DNA from: Phocoena phocoena
Lineage: Eukaryota; Chordata; Mammalia; Artiodactyla; Phocoenidae
Reading direction: 5' to 3'
Assembly (NCBI RefSeq): GCF_963924675.1
Contig: NC_089235.1
Span: 60,260,220-60,324,219, forward strand
DNA length: 64,000 nucleotides
Within the stretch, counting starts at the first letter, position 1; every line of letters starts with the position of its first letter. Of the stretch, positions 54,047 through 64,000 are shown piece by piece. The position numbers and the translations under genes are program-made. Under the pieces are notes generated by a model. It had not been told where the DNA came from. It made no database searches and saw only the letters and a program-made list of their open reading frames with translations.

Positions 54047-55573
54047 GAAGAGAGCAACCAAATGAATAAACAAATCTACCAGTGGTAATAAACTCTAAAT
54101 ACTAAACTAAGATAAACATAAAACCAGAAACAAATTATATGTAGAAAGCAAACCCTAAGTCTACATTTGCTCCCAAAGTCCACCACCTCAATTTTGGGAT
54201 GATTCGTTATGTATTCAGGTATTCCACAGATGCAGGGTACATCAAGTTCATTGTGGAGATTTAATCCACTGCTCCTGAGACTGCTGGGAGAAATTTCCCT
54301 TTCTCTTCTTTGCTCACACAGCTCCACGCAGCTTTGGACTTGGACCCGCCTCTGCATGTAGGTCACCTGAGGGCATCTGTTCCCACACAGACAGGAGGGG
54401 GTAAAACAGCGGCTGATTAGGGGGCTCTGGCTCACTCAGGCCTGGGGGAGGGAAGGGTACGGATGCGGGGCGAGCCTGCAGCGGCAGAGGCCGGCGTGAA
54501 GTTTCACCAGCCTGAGGCGCGCCGTGTGTTCTCCCGGGGAAGTTGTCCCTGGATCACGGGACCGGCAGTGGCAGGCTGCACAGGCTCCCAGGAGGGAAGG
54601 TGTGGACAGTGACCTGTGCTTGCACACAGGATTCTTGGTGGCTGCGGCAGCAGCTTTAGCATTTCATGCCCGTCTCTGCCGTCTCTGGTGTCCACGCTGA
54701 TAGCCACAGCTCGCACCCATCTCTGGAGCTCGTTTAGGCGGTGCTCTGAATCCCCTCCCCTCGCACACCCTGAAACAATGGTCTCTTGCCTCTTCAACAG
54801 GTCCAGACTTTTTCCCAGATGCCCTCCTGGCTAGCTGTGGCACACTAGTCCCCTTCAGGCTGTGTTCACGCCGCCAAGCCCAGTCCTCTCCCTGGGATCC
54901 AACCGAAGCCCAAGTGTCTGCTCCCAGCCCCCGCCCGCCCCGGCGGGTGAGCAGACAAGCCTCTCGGGCTGGTGAGTGCCGGGTGGCCCTGATCCTCCGT
55001 GCGGGAATCTCTCCACTTTGCCCTCCGCACCCCTGTTGCTGCGCTCTCCTCTGTGGCTCCGAAGCTTCCCCCTCCACCACGCGCAGTCTCCACCCGCAAA
55101 GGGGCTTCCTAATGTGTGGAAACCTTTCCTCCCTCACGGCTCCCTCCCACTGGTGCAGATCCTGTCCCTATTCTCTTGTCTCTGTTTATTCTTTTTTCTT
55201 TTGCCCTACCCAGGTACGTGGGGAGTTTCTTGCCTTTTGGGAAGTCTGAGGTCTTCTGCCAGCGTTCAGTAGGTGTTCTGTAGGAGCTGTTCCACATGTA
55301 GATGTATTTCTGATGTATCTGTGGGGAGGAAGGTGATCTCCATATCTTACTCCTCCACCATCTTGAAGGTCTCTCTCTCCAATCTTTTCTTAAATGCAGT
55401 TGATTTTGATATGTTGACCTCCCCCCCGCCGTCAGCTTTATTGAGATATAAGTGACATATAACACTGTGTAAGTTTAAGATATACAACATAATGATTTGA
55501 TATATGTAATATATTGCAAAATGATTACCATAATAAGGTTAGTTAACACATCCATCACCTCACATAGTTACAA

Positions 55574-55575
<2 letters not shown>

Positions 55576-55613
<38 letters not shown>
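55576..55613. repeat. (TG)n microsatellite, 19 units
   Basis: Thirty-eight bases of uninterrupted TG within the L1M region. A useful length for polymorphism. Confidence 0.96.
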
Positions 55614-55614
<1 letters not shown>

Positions 55615-56188
55615 TGGGAACTTTTAAGATCTACTTTCTTAGCAACTTTCAAATATAAAACACAGTATTATTAGCTATAGTCCCCATGCTGTACATTACA
55701 TCCCCAGAACTTATTTATCACATAACTGGAAGTTTTTACCTTTGACTACTTTTCCCCATTTCCCTACCTTGCAGCCACCTCTCTATTGTCTATTTCTATG
55801 AGTTTGTTTTTCTCTTTAGATTCGACACATAAGTGAGATCATACAGTATGTGTCTTACTCTGACTTATTTCAGTTAACGTAATGCCCTCAAAGTTCATCT
55901 ATGTTGTTGCAAATGACAGGATTTCCTTATTTTTCTAAGGCTGAATAATATTCCATTATATATAATACCTATATAGAGAGATAGGTAGATACAGATATGT
56001 AGATACATGTTTCATTTTCTTTATCCATTCATCCATTATTAGACACAGTTGTTTCCACATCTTGGCTAATGTAACTAATGCTACAGTGAACATGGGGGTG
56101 CAGATATTTCTTTATGATAGTTGATTTCATTTCCTTTAGAAATAGACTCAAAAGTGAGATTGCTGGATAATACGGTAGTTCTATTTTT

Positions 56189-56387
56189 TTTTTTTTGCGG
56201 TTCGCGAGCCTCTCACTGTGTGGCCTCTCCCATTGCGGAGCACAGGCTCCAGACGCACAGGCTCAGCGGCCATGGCTCACGGGCTCAGCCGCTCCGCGGC
56301 ATGTGGGATCCTTCCAGACCAGGGCACGAACCCGTGTCCCCTGCATCGGTAGGCGGACTCTCAACCATTGCGCCACCAGGGAAGCCC
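56189..56387 (-). mobile_element. CHR-type SINE in L1M
   Basis: Antisense copy from TGCGGTTCGCGAGCC to CACCAGGGAAGCCC. An exact 15-bp duplication, GGTAGTTCTATTTTT, flanks it (56174-56188 and 56388-56402). Two ORFs of 65-103 codons are artefacts. Confidence 0.95.
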
Positions 56388-56429
56388 GGTAGTTCTATTT
56401 TTAATGTTTTGAGGACCTATACTGTAGAT

Positions 56430-58540
56430 TGAGGTCTGCAGCTGCGGTTGCCCACCATTTCAAGATAAAAGAATTGAGTGTAACGACCACTGTAAAAAAA
56501 AAGAAAAGAAAATTCGTAAAGCTATCACTGCAGCTATGCCAGCAGGTGTGAAAACCTTGCACTTTTTATGAAATATCTTTTTATCTCGTATTGAAAATGC
56601 AGCTTTTCTGTAGATGCAGGATTGCTATAAGAAAGGCATACCTATAGACTCAACACAATCTGAGAAAAAACAAAGTCATTACATGGTAACTTAAAGCAAA
56701 ATGGAAGGCAAAGGATCTAAAGCTGGAGAATTTAACGCCAGCAAAGGATGGTTTTAGAAAGAGGTTTGGCTTAAAAAAAATATATCAAGACAGGAGATGC
56801 AGCTTCTGCCAACAGAGAGGTAGCAGACCAGTTCCCTGACGCCATGAAGAAAATCAGTGAGGAGAAAGGATATCTGCCTGAACAGGTTTTTAATGCAGAC
56901 GAAAGTGCCTGTTCTGGAAAAAATGCCACAAAGGACATTGATTAGTAAGGAAGAGAAGTGAGCACCAGGGTTGAAGACAGGAAGGAATAAGAGAAGTCTA
57001 CTGTTTTGTGCAAATGCAGTTGTGTTTATAATCAGGACTGCCCTTACTTATAAAGCTGCTAAAGCCCAAGTCTTGAAGGGAACAGGTAAACACCAGCTGT
57101 CACTCTTTTGGTTGAACAAGGCCTGGACGAGAAAACTTTTTCTGGGTTGGTTTCATCGATGTTTGTCCCTGAAGTCAGGAAGTACCTTGCCAGTAACAGA
57201 TAGACTTTTAAAGTTCTTTTAATACTGGATAATGCAACTGGCTACCCAGAACCCCAGAACATGAGTTCAACACCGAAGATGTCGAAGTGGCCTACTTTGC
57301 CCCCAAACACTAGGTCTCTAATTCAGCCTCTACTTCGGGGGTCATAAGGAGCTTTGAGGCTCATTTCACACAGAACTCTATGGAAAAGATGGTCAACATT
57401 ATGAAAGAGAACCGTGATAGGGAGAACATCATGCAGGTCTGGAAGGCTTACACCATTGAAGATGCCATAGTTACTATAGGAAAAGCTGTGAAAGCCATCA
57501 AACCTGAGATAATAGATTCCTGCTGGAGAAAACTGTGTCCAGATGTCGTGCATGACTTCACAGAATTTACAACAGAGCCAGTGGAGGAAATCAGGAAAGA
57601 GATTGTAGATGTGGCAAAGGGGGGTCGGGGGTGTGTAAAGGGTTTCAAGATACGGATCTTGGAGACATTCAAGAGCTAAGAGACACCACACCAGAGGAAT
57701 GAACAGAAGTCAACTTGGTGGAGATGGGCACTTCTGAACCAGCGCCAGATGATGAGGAAGAAGATGTAGAAGAAGCAAAGCGAGGAGACAAATGGACATT
57801 TAGACAATCCGGCAGAAGGGTTCTGGTCATTCAAGACTGCTTCTGACTTCTTTTATGACACGGACCCTCCCATGATACGGCACTGAAATGAAATCAGATG
57901 GTGGAGGAAGGACTGGTATCATATAGAAATATTTTTAGTCAAATGGAAAAGTAAAAAAGTCAGACAGAAATTAGGACGTATTTCCATAGAGTTACACCGA
58001 GTGTGCCTGCCTCTCCTTTCTCCCCGTCTGCTCCTGAATCTCTTCCACCTCTGCCACCACTGAGACAGCAAGACCAACCCCTTCTCTTCCTGCTTCTCCC
58101 CAGCCCGCCCACAGTGAAGAGACAAGGATGAAGACCTTTATGATGATCCACTTCTACTTCACAGGTAGTAAATAATGATCATACCATACAGTTAATAAAC
58201 GTATTTGTTTGTGTGTGTCTGGATGTCTTCATGTGAAAATCTAACAACTGTTCGGCAAGGACTGTATGAGGTGCTTCTGCATCATCACCATCACTGCCTA
58301 AGTATCCACGTAGAACATATGTGCAACACTTGAAGTGTGTGTGTGTATATATATATATATACTTTAAACAAAAAGAAAAACACTTACCTGTGATGATAGG
58401 CTGATACGTAGTTTCTCCAGTTTTGAGAGAGAAGCATACTGTATAGTAAGGTGATTCTCTGAAAGCCAAGTTATAAGGCAGTAAGAAAACTAACATATTA
58501 ATTTTATATTAAATATCACTTACCTTATGTCTACGCAAGG
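56430..58540 (+). pseudogene. Tigger/pogo-type DNA transposon, transposase relic
   Basis: This is a dead Tigger with most of its transposase still legible. AATTTAACGCCAGCAAAGG (56730) is in the DNA-binding half. GTTTTTAATGCAGACGAAAG (56887) gives VFNADES with the first catalytic Asp. CTGGATAATGCAACTGGCTA (57229) gives LDNATGY with the second. The third acidic site, expected after IQPL near 57330, is lost: a base is missing and the codons are changed. A 99-codon ORF (57380-57679) is the C-terminal part (WKAYTIEDAIVTIGKAVKAI). CTTTATGATGATCCACTTC (58137) is the coding end. The 3' non-coding part runs to about 58540. The left terminus is missing. The subfamily (Tigger1/2) is uncertain. Confidence 0.85.
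58337..58362. repeat. (TG)n(TA)n microsatellite
   Basis: A short TG run passes into a TA run within the Tigger 3' part. Confidence 0.88.
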
Positions 58541-58550
58541 ATCTGCGGAG

Positions 58551-58930
58551 TTGCCTTGCGCTTGGTGGAGGTCCCATGAACCTGAGGGAGATTCTTCTTA
58601 ACTTTCTTGTCTCGCCTCTAGCCTTTGGTTGGCCACTGCCATGCGCTCAGTGGAGGTTCAGTGGATCTTGAAGGGGGCTCTCTGTGTACTTCAGGAGGGA
58701 TCTCTCTCAGCTTCCCTGCTTTTCCCTCCTACCTTCAGTGGGCCACTGCCTTGCACTGTTATGGTTCTCTACATCTCAGGATGGAAGGGATTCTCTCGGT
58801 GTCCCTGCCCTTCCCTTAGGTATTGGTGGGCCACTACCTTCTACCCAGTGAAGATCCAGTGTGCCTTAAGGGGATTTCTCTCAATCCTTCTGTTCTGTAT
58901 TCAGCATTCAGTTTCCTGCTACGTACAACC
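58551..58930. repeat. Degenerate tandem repeat, about 80-110-bp unit
   Basis: At least four units can be aligned by eye. They start at about 58551 (TTGCCTTGCGCTTGGTGGAGG), 58630 (TGGCCACTGCCATGCGCTC), 58739 (TGGGCCACTGCCTTGCACTG) and 58827 (TGGGCCACTACCTTCTACCC), with a possible fifth at 58911. Each goes on to a GGATCT/GATTCTCTC-type block and a CT-rich end. Two + strand ORFs (64 and 106 codons) run through it. I cannot name the family. Confidence 0.75.
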
Positions 58931-59699
58931 AGTGAGGATCTCATGGTAAAGCACTGGTAGATGGGCACAAATCAACACGTGACTGGGTCACCTAGGAGTC
59001 TGAACCCCTCATACCAGCCCACACATGGCCACTAAAAGTTTATGAGCAGCACACCTGGTTTCTCCTTACCCCACTCTCTGATGGAGTAACATCCTGGTGT
59101 TGCTAGAATGAAAGCAGCCATGGGATACTCTTCTTCTAGGAACGGATTATCTCTTCCTAAGATTTAGGTCATTTAACTTTCTTTGCATCTTCACCTCTCT
59201 GTCAGGCTTTAAATTACCATGATATTGTAGCTTATTGGACTTGTGCTCATTGCAAAGATGAGTGTGACAATCTTTTGCAACTTTCTACATCCTAACCAGA
59301 AATGGAAGTTAATTTTTCCATTTCAAAAGTCTTTAGAGCCAGATCTTTCCTACAGATTTTGAAAAGCACATGCTTTCCGCTACCCTCTGCATACTTTCTC
59401 TGGTAAGTGCAGTAGAATCAGATATGACCCTCAATTCCAGTGTTTTGCACTGAAACTTTTGCATTAGGAGCAAAGAAAATGCGACTCAAGGGAACTATTA
59501 TCATTATTATTACTTACTCACTTACGTACTTTACTTTTCGCTGGGAATACATGCTGTTAGCCAAGCAGTCATCCTGAGCTGAACCAACCAAATCTTTGTG
59601 TTACGATGATGTCTTTCATACAGATCTAGGCTCTCGTTTTCCCTCTGTACATACTTCGGATGGAAGGTGTTTAGGTCCATGTCCCTTTGTAAGTAGTGC
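58931..59699. other. Unassigned intergenic sequence
   Basis: No ORF above 60 codons and no named repeat. It may be the flank of the element that carries the tandem units. Confidence 0.45.
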
Positions 59700-59860
59700 C
59701 CTTTCTACTCTTTTCTGTTAAACTGCTACTTATTTCTTAAGATCTCACTTAAATGCACATCTCCAATGAAGTCTCCCTCGAGATATGCTAAACAACTACT
59801 CTCCAACACATCTACCCTACCCTTGCTATATTGTTAGTGTGATCCTTACTGAAGTATATT
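59700..59860 (+). mobile_element. L2-like 3' fragment
   Basis: CTTAAGATCTCACTTAAATGC, CAATGAAGTCTCCCTCGAG and CTACCCTACCCTTGC follow L2 order, loosely. Confidence 0.55.
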
Positions 59861-59896
59861 ATGCACATAATGCTAAAGGAAAGATGGTACCTCCTT

Positions 59897-60090
59897 TTTT
59901 TTTTTTGTAAGATTGTTTGATGTGGACCATTTAAAACTTTTTATTGAATTTGTTACAATATTGCTTCTGTTTTATGTTTTGGCTTTTTGGCCCTGAGGCC
60001 TGTGGGATCTTAGCTCCCAGACCAGGGATTGAACCCACACCCCCTGCATTGGGAGGCGAAGTCTTAACCACTGGACTGAAGGGGAAGTCC
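59897..60090 (-). mobile_element. tRNA-derived SINE, diverged
   Basis: Antisense copy with GGGATTGAACCCACACCCCC (B-box region reversed) and a CTTAACCACTGGACTGAAGG head. It has a longer TTTTTATTGAATTTGTTAC-type tail. An exact 12-bp duplication, TGGTACCTCCTT, flanks it (59885-59896 and 60091-60102). It belongs to the same group as the copy at 44543 rather than to the GC-rich CHR copies. Confidence 0.9.
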
Positions 60091-60102
60091 TGGTACCTCC
60101 TT

Positions 60103-60739
60103 CTTAAAAGTGCCAATACATGATCTGGAACTGGGTCTCAATGACCTGACGGGTACATAACTCCCCTGGAGTCAGGATAAAGGGTGGGATCAGCGTCATA
60201 CAAATCATAGAACCTAAGAGGGAAAGAGGGCTGCGTTCCCCTAAAGAAAAGCAAGCTGATATGGAAGAGAAGACTCACCAGCTGCCAGGGAGAATGATAC
60301 TTAAAATGCTTTTTATTAAAACTTAACTGATGTGGATATTGCCAGAAGGAAGAAGACAATATTTGAGAAGGAAGCTTTATTTTAACTTCCTGTTTCAACC
60401 TAAAGACAAGATATAAGGCACATGTCATCTACAACAAATTTTTCCAACATCCAACAAGAGGGCTAGTACCAATAAATTTGTCCCTCCAGAAGAATAATAT
60501 TCAACTTTTTTTTTTAACCACTGAAGATTACCATTTGTTATTCTGCCTCCATGGACCCCATTTTTAAAAACATTTTAGCTGTCAAATTGCAATTATTGAT
60601 TTTTTTCTAGATGGCTTTTTATTGGGTTAATTGAAATTTTCTTTCAGTAGCCGTTATCATATATTGAAATATCTTGTGAATATGCAGCAAACGTCTCTAA
60701 AATGTTTATAACATTTGACTTTGCCAATTTTATGTCTAT
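60103..60739. other. Unassigned intergenic sequence
   Basis: A 96-codon minus-strand ORF (60138-60428) lacks motifs. No repeat is named. Confidence 0.45.
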
Positions 60740-61050
60740 GATTTATCCTAAAATAATGGTCATGGGTGTGAACGAAGATTTATCTTTAAGAATATACACC
60801 ACAGCATGGATCACATTGATCAAATGATGTTTACAATATTTACCACATAATTGTAAGAAACTTAATACCTAAATATCCAACAGTTAGGAATTAGGTAAAA
60901 AAAAATATGGAATAGTCATTCAATGGAGTTCTATGCATCCATTACAATTTGATTATTTGAGATGATTTAATGCATAGAAATATGTTCACTATATATTAAA
61001 TTTTTAAAAGCATGTTATGAAACAATGTGTATATATGGATCTTTGTGGAG
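60740..61050 (+). mobile_element. L1M ORF2 3' fragment, sense
   Basis: ACCTAAATATCCAACAGTTAG, ATATGGAATAGTCATTCAATG and GGAGTTCTATGCATCCATTAC are the nucleotide equivalents of the conserved ORF2p C-terminal block (the W-M-E-Y-Y area) in sense order. The frame is broken. Confidence 0.72.
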
Positions 61051-61620
61051 CAGTTAAAATAGCCTCCAAGTCCCCTCTTCATAGTTTAACTTTTTTCATC
61101 TACTCGAAGATGGAATGATCTGGTCCTATCTGATTAAATATGAATTTTAAGTTCGTTTCACAAGTAAATTTAGCCAAGGAAACCAGGTTATTTGCAGTTC
61201 AGTTTGGAACAGAAATCCAAACTTGGCAAATAATTTACATATTGGCAAGAACATGTTTTCTTTCTTAATATAATTGAAGCCACCAGGAAAAAACCGATAA
61301 TAATTGGCACCCAAACTTCATTTTTGTCCTGAGCTACCTCAACTATATTCCATTAAATAAGAATAAAAAAGATCCCTCAAAGTTCAGCCAGAAAATGAAA
61401 ACTCAACTTTGCATAATTTGCACTGATGGATTGCCCAATCCTGAATGCTAGGATGATTTCATGATGATAGACATTAAAACATGACTGCAATTGAAAACAA
61501 GGGGTGCCTGTGACACTAGAAAAACAAGTTTGTTAGTATTAACATCCTACACATTAAGAATATTTCCTCTTTAACAGGCTAAGGAAAAGATTCCTAAAAT
61601 AAACCATTTTGGAAAAATAT
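61051..61620. other. Unassigned intergenic sequence
   Basis: AT-rich with no ORF above 60 codons and no named repeat. Confidence 0.45.
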
Positions 61621-61850
61621 TGACTAATAATAATAGCTAAGAGTTATATCCTTCTTATTATATACCGTGTGCTATTTTAAGAACGTCTTATTGATTAACT
61701 CACTTACTCCTCATGAGAACCCTATAAGGTATAGACCAGTACTATTCTGAGGAAATCAAGGCAGAGAGGAAAGGTAATTTCTGTAAGGTCACAGAACTAC
61801 CAAGAGGCAGAATTAGGATTCAAACCCAGGTAGTTAGCTGTGTTCCAAAA
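61621..61850 (-). mobile_element. MIR relic
   Basis: CTCCTCATGAGAACCCTATAA, GAAATCAAGGCAGAGAGG and GGATTCAAACCCAGGTAG are antisense MIR blocks in order. Confidence 0.8.
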
Positions 61851-62760
61851 CTGAGACCTTACATAGCACACTTGGGCAGTTCATCTAAGTGAGATCAAAA
61901 GGAAATAAAAACCTTGAATCCACTGCAGGAGGGACGTGTCTTCACTGTATCCTCCAAAGCATAGTTGAGCCTCAAACAGTAGGCAACGTAGCCTAATTTG
62001 TTCCCCCTATGTTCTGAGTTCCTGCAAATCAGAGAGTCAGTACAGTGTTAGGGGAGACCAATGCAGAATGACTCAGGTGTCCACAAATAACTTCTGGTTT
62101 TCTCTTGTCATGAGTAGACCTGGTGGAAATGCTCAGATGATAAAGCAACACCATCTTTGATTTATCAAGTAGGTTTGCTCAAGGTATTTTTGCGCCCCAT
62201 GGCACGTGTTGAAACATCTGTGAGGCTGGGTTGGAACGAATTTAAAAGCTGCTTCTCATTTGTCCTCACACTTGGGAATGATTTTATACCATCATCCGTC
62301 ACGTTGTGAGGCCAGATTGTACAAAGTAGCGCTGTCACAACCAAGTTCCAGTCTGGAACCTGGGACTTGGCAAACCTCTTTCTGAGCCTCCTCTGCTGAC
62401 TGGCCTTAGACATGCCTTGTCTGACCTCAGCCTGACTTCTTTCTCTCTTGCTTGGGAGCAAGAAGTAGGAGTTTTTCATCGTCATTCCTTCCGATGCACA
62501 TAGAACAGTGCTCTATTTACAGTAGTTGTTCAGAAAATATTTGTCAATTAATATTCTGAAGCCACCGTTTTAGCCACCATTCAGATGGACAACCTAAAAT
62601 ATTGAACATATAACCTGATTGATGTCTTAAAACAAATCAACACCCCCAAGCACAATTTGGCATTTGCTTCTCTGCAAATACGTGAAGCTGGTGACTGATA
62701 TCCTTTCTCTAAAAATGTCCAAAGAAAGAGGGTGGAAGGAAGGGGAGGAGAGCCCCCAAA
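61851..62760. other. Unassigned intergenic sequence
   Basis: A 106-codon minus-strand ORF (62165-62485) has no recognisable domain. A weak L2/MIR-type end lies near 62490-62560. Confidence 0.45.
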
Positions 62761-63300
62761 AGGAGGGAGGATAGAGTGGAATGAGGTTTATTACTGTCAT
62801 AAAATCTTACTACAGCGGTCCTGAATCAGGGAGCTGCATTCACGCCTGGAGCCATTTGTAAATTCTTTTGAGAAATGCCAGTCTAATAAATGCTTTGCCA
62901 GCCAGTAATTCATCAGCCCTATGCAGCAGTTGAAACCAAAGGGGGTAATGGCCACAGCTGTCAGGCTCCAGATGCTCTGGGTCCTGGCCCTGCCACGTTG
63001 TCCCAGTGTCCATGTGGAGGAACATTGAGAACTGGGCATATCACCACTTTTCACCCTGGCCTGCTTGCAACAGTACCAGCTGCATGTGGCCTGGGAGCTG
63101 GTTGCTGCTGGCAGTACCATGTTCCCCAGGAGGCTGAGTGCTGGGCTGCAGCCAGGCTGCAAGAGCTGGACCTCCACCCAGCACACACGGTCCAACCTCA
63201 TCTTCCAAACTCCCCCAGAATCTCCACACGAGCTTTGTGTTCCCCAGCACGTCGAATCCTCCTTAGAACTGACATCTTTCTGTAGTCAACAGAAAAGATG
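62761..63300 (-). other. GC-richer segment, possible exon or pseudogene
   Basis: The segment stands out from its AT-rich surroundings. On the minus strand a good splice-acceptor-like sequence (CTTTTCTGTTGACTACAG, near 63284-63301) is followed by overlapping open frames of 134, 69 and 61 codons, and by an AATAAA signal at about 62789-62794. A plus-strand frame of 131 codons overlaps them. The 69- and 61-codon frames are in the same phase and are separated by one stop. I recognise no protein family, so I do not call a gene. Confidence 0.3.
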
Positions 63301-64000
63301 AAATGAAAACCACGCAGATGAAAAGTCATGCCATTTATTAATAATGTCTCTCTCTTTTTTTTCTTCTATAAATTGGAAGGAAAAATTCTTTGGTGACACT
63401 CTCTATAAAATAATCTATCTCGGATGGTAAAACCCAGACATAAAGTTACACAGGTCAGTGAAGTAAATCAAGATCTATGGCTTTGTATTTTCTCACAGGC
63501 TCTCTCTCACACACACACTTCAGGGCTTAATTGCACTAACTCATTAATTGTCTGTAACAAATGGGGAAAACACTTCAGAAAAGACCTGTGGTGACACTAC
63601 AAAAACATTGGCAACATATTAGAAAACTGTCCCAAATGTACATCGTATACAAAATAAGGTATACTTTTTCTTTTCTTTACAACTTGCCACCTAAAATAGT
63701 TCCAGTTTTCCACATCTTTCTTCCACCCCTCAACATACCCTATACATATTTTTCTCTCAAAATAAATATACAAGGTTCATTACATGGTAACCAGGTCATC
63801 TGCATGGCCCTAATTTTAGTAATAATTACAACCAAAAGGAAAGGGATGTATTCCTATAAGAGAAGAACAGAGAACTATTGCAGAAATCAAACGGCCTCTG
63901 AGGCCTAAAAGGCAAATCATTACTAAAATAGAGTGACGGAAAGGCTAGCTTGACTTGATTTTAAACAAGGGTGAGACCCTGCTAATCTGCCGACTTTCTT
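63301..64000. other. Unassigned intergenic sequence
   Basis: A 115-codon + ORF (63561-63908) has no motif. A short CA run (ACACACACAC) lies near 63509-63520. Nothing else is recognised up to the window end. Confidence 0.45.

Larger units (their letters stand above)
50105..55382 (-). mobile_element. L1 LINE, 5'-complete, internally deleted, dead
   Basis: One antisense L1 reads right to left: start at about 55382 (ACCTTCAAGATGGTGGAGG), a 2.6-kb 5' UTR, ORF1 (52780 to 51917), a spacer, ORF2 from 51840, and the ORF2 C-terminus ending at 50112. About 700 codons in the middle of ORF2, including the whole reverse transcriptase, are missing. The normal 3' UTR stops after the GGGTAAGCTGGGATGAAG block. 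Many stops and frameshifts make it inert. A CHR SINE and two microsatellites lie in the 5' UTR. No clear target duplication is seen. Confidence 0.9.
52781..55382 (-). promoter_or_regulatory. L1 5' UTR (internal promoter region)
   Basis: This is the sequence upstream of L1 ORF1. Positions about 54400-55140 are GC-rich with many CpG (for example GCCCGCCCCGGCGGGTGAGC), unlike anything else in the window. This is the expected place of the L1 promoter (family knowledge). A (TA)n at 53978-54043, a SINE and a 198-bp purine run lie between the GC-rich part and ORF1. ORFs of 60-157 codons across the GC-rich part are by-products of composition. Activity of this copy is unknown. Confidence 0.8.
55435..56415 (-). 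mobile_element. L1M 3' region, antisense, with SINE and (TG)n
   Basis: CTTTATTGAGATATAAGTGAC, TATACAACATAATGATTTGA, GGTTAGTTAACACATCCATC, CACATAAGTGAGATCATAC and ATTCATCCATTATTAGACAC form a reversed L1 3' region in order. A SINE splits its last part, and the sequence resumes with TAATGTTTTGAGGACC. It is distinct from the L1M at 49785. Confidence 0.82.

Noticed and set aside
54664..55249. Overlapping ORFs of 77-157 codons in GC-rich sequence
   Set aside because: They lie in the L1 5' UTR, where high GC lowers stop codon frequency. They face both ways with no shared frame.
58551..58930. CRISPR-like array
   Set aside because: Units are adjacent without spacers, are strongly diverged, and the genome is mammalian.

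Overview
This is mammalian nuclear DNA, almost certainly from a cetacean or a close cetartiodactyl. The main evidence is eleven copies of the tRNA-derived CHR-type SINE. Each has the same body, running from a promoter-like head (CTTCCCTGGTGGCGCAG) through CATGCCGCGGAGCGGCTGGG to a short A-rich tail. They sit among cetartiodactyl-style L1, with L2, MIR, MER5/MER20, Tigger, hAT/Charlie and MaLR/ERV LTR relics of general mammalian age. Family names come from my memory of consensus sequences, not from a search.

I find no supportable host protein-coding gene, no rRNA or tRNA gene, and no CRISPR-like array. The window reads as intergenic or long-intron sequence. The long ORFs are L1 fragments, Tigger fragments, SINE bodies read through by chance, microsatellites or chance frames.

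Layout. 0-6 kb: the 3' half of a SINE at the left edge, a long antisense L2 split by a SINE, MER5A, and an L2 cluster with abutting 3' ends. 6-13 kb: MER20, L2, a young L1 3' end inside a MIR, an L1M tail, an ERV1-like solo LTR (about 9.64-10.14 kb) and a MaLR-like LTR (11.4-11.9 kb). 13-26 kb: mostly unique DNA with scattered MIR and L2 and one long SINE at 20.9 kb. 26-34 kb: an old LTR-like repeat split by a SINE, MER-type DNA elements, and MIRs. 34-37.2 kb: a dead hAT (Charlie-like) transposon split by a SINE and by an L1M 3' UTR that itself holds a younger L1 and a perfect 25-bp hairpin. 38.9-39.3 kb: a complete MaLR solo LTR. 40-49.5 kb: SINEs, L2 pairs, and an L1M 5' region broken up by an LTR-like repeat and two SINEs. 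50.1-55.4 kb: one antisense L1 with its whole GC-rich 5' UTR but no reverse transcriptase segment and no normal 3' UTR. 55.4-58.9 kb: an L1M tail with a SINE, a Tigger/pogo transposase relic, and a degenerate tandem repeat. 59-64 kb: a SINE, L1M and MIR fragments and a GC-richer segment that might be an exon.

No genes cooperate here. What the window records is the order of insertions. CHR SINEs and the two L1 3' ends lie inside older L2, MIR, L1M, hAT and LTR copies, and seven of the eleven SINEs still have readable target-site duplications. I saw nothing that amounts to a new biological system. The best leads are structural: the 25-bp hairpin, a 22-bp perfect palindrome, a 198-bp pure purine run, the internally deleted L1, and the degenerate tandem array.
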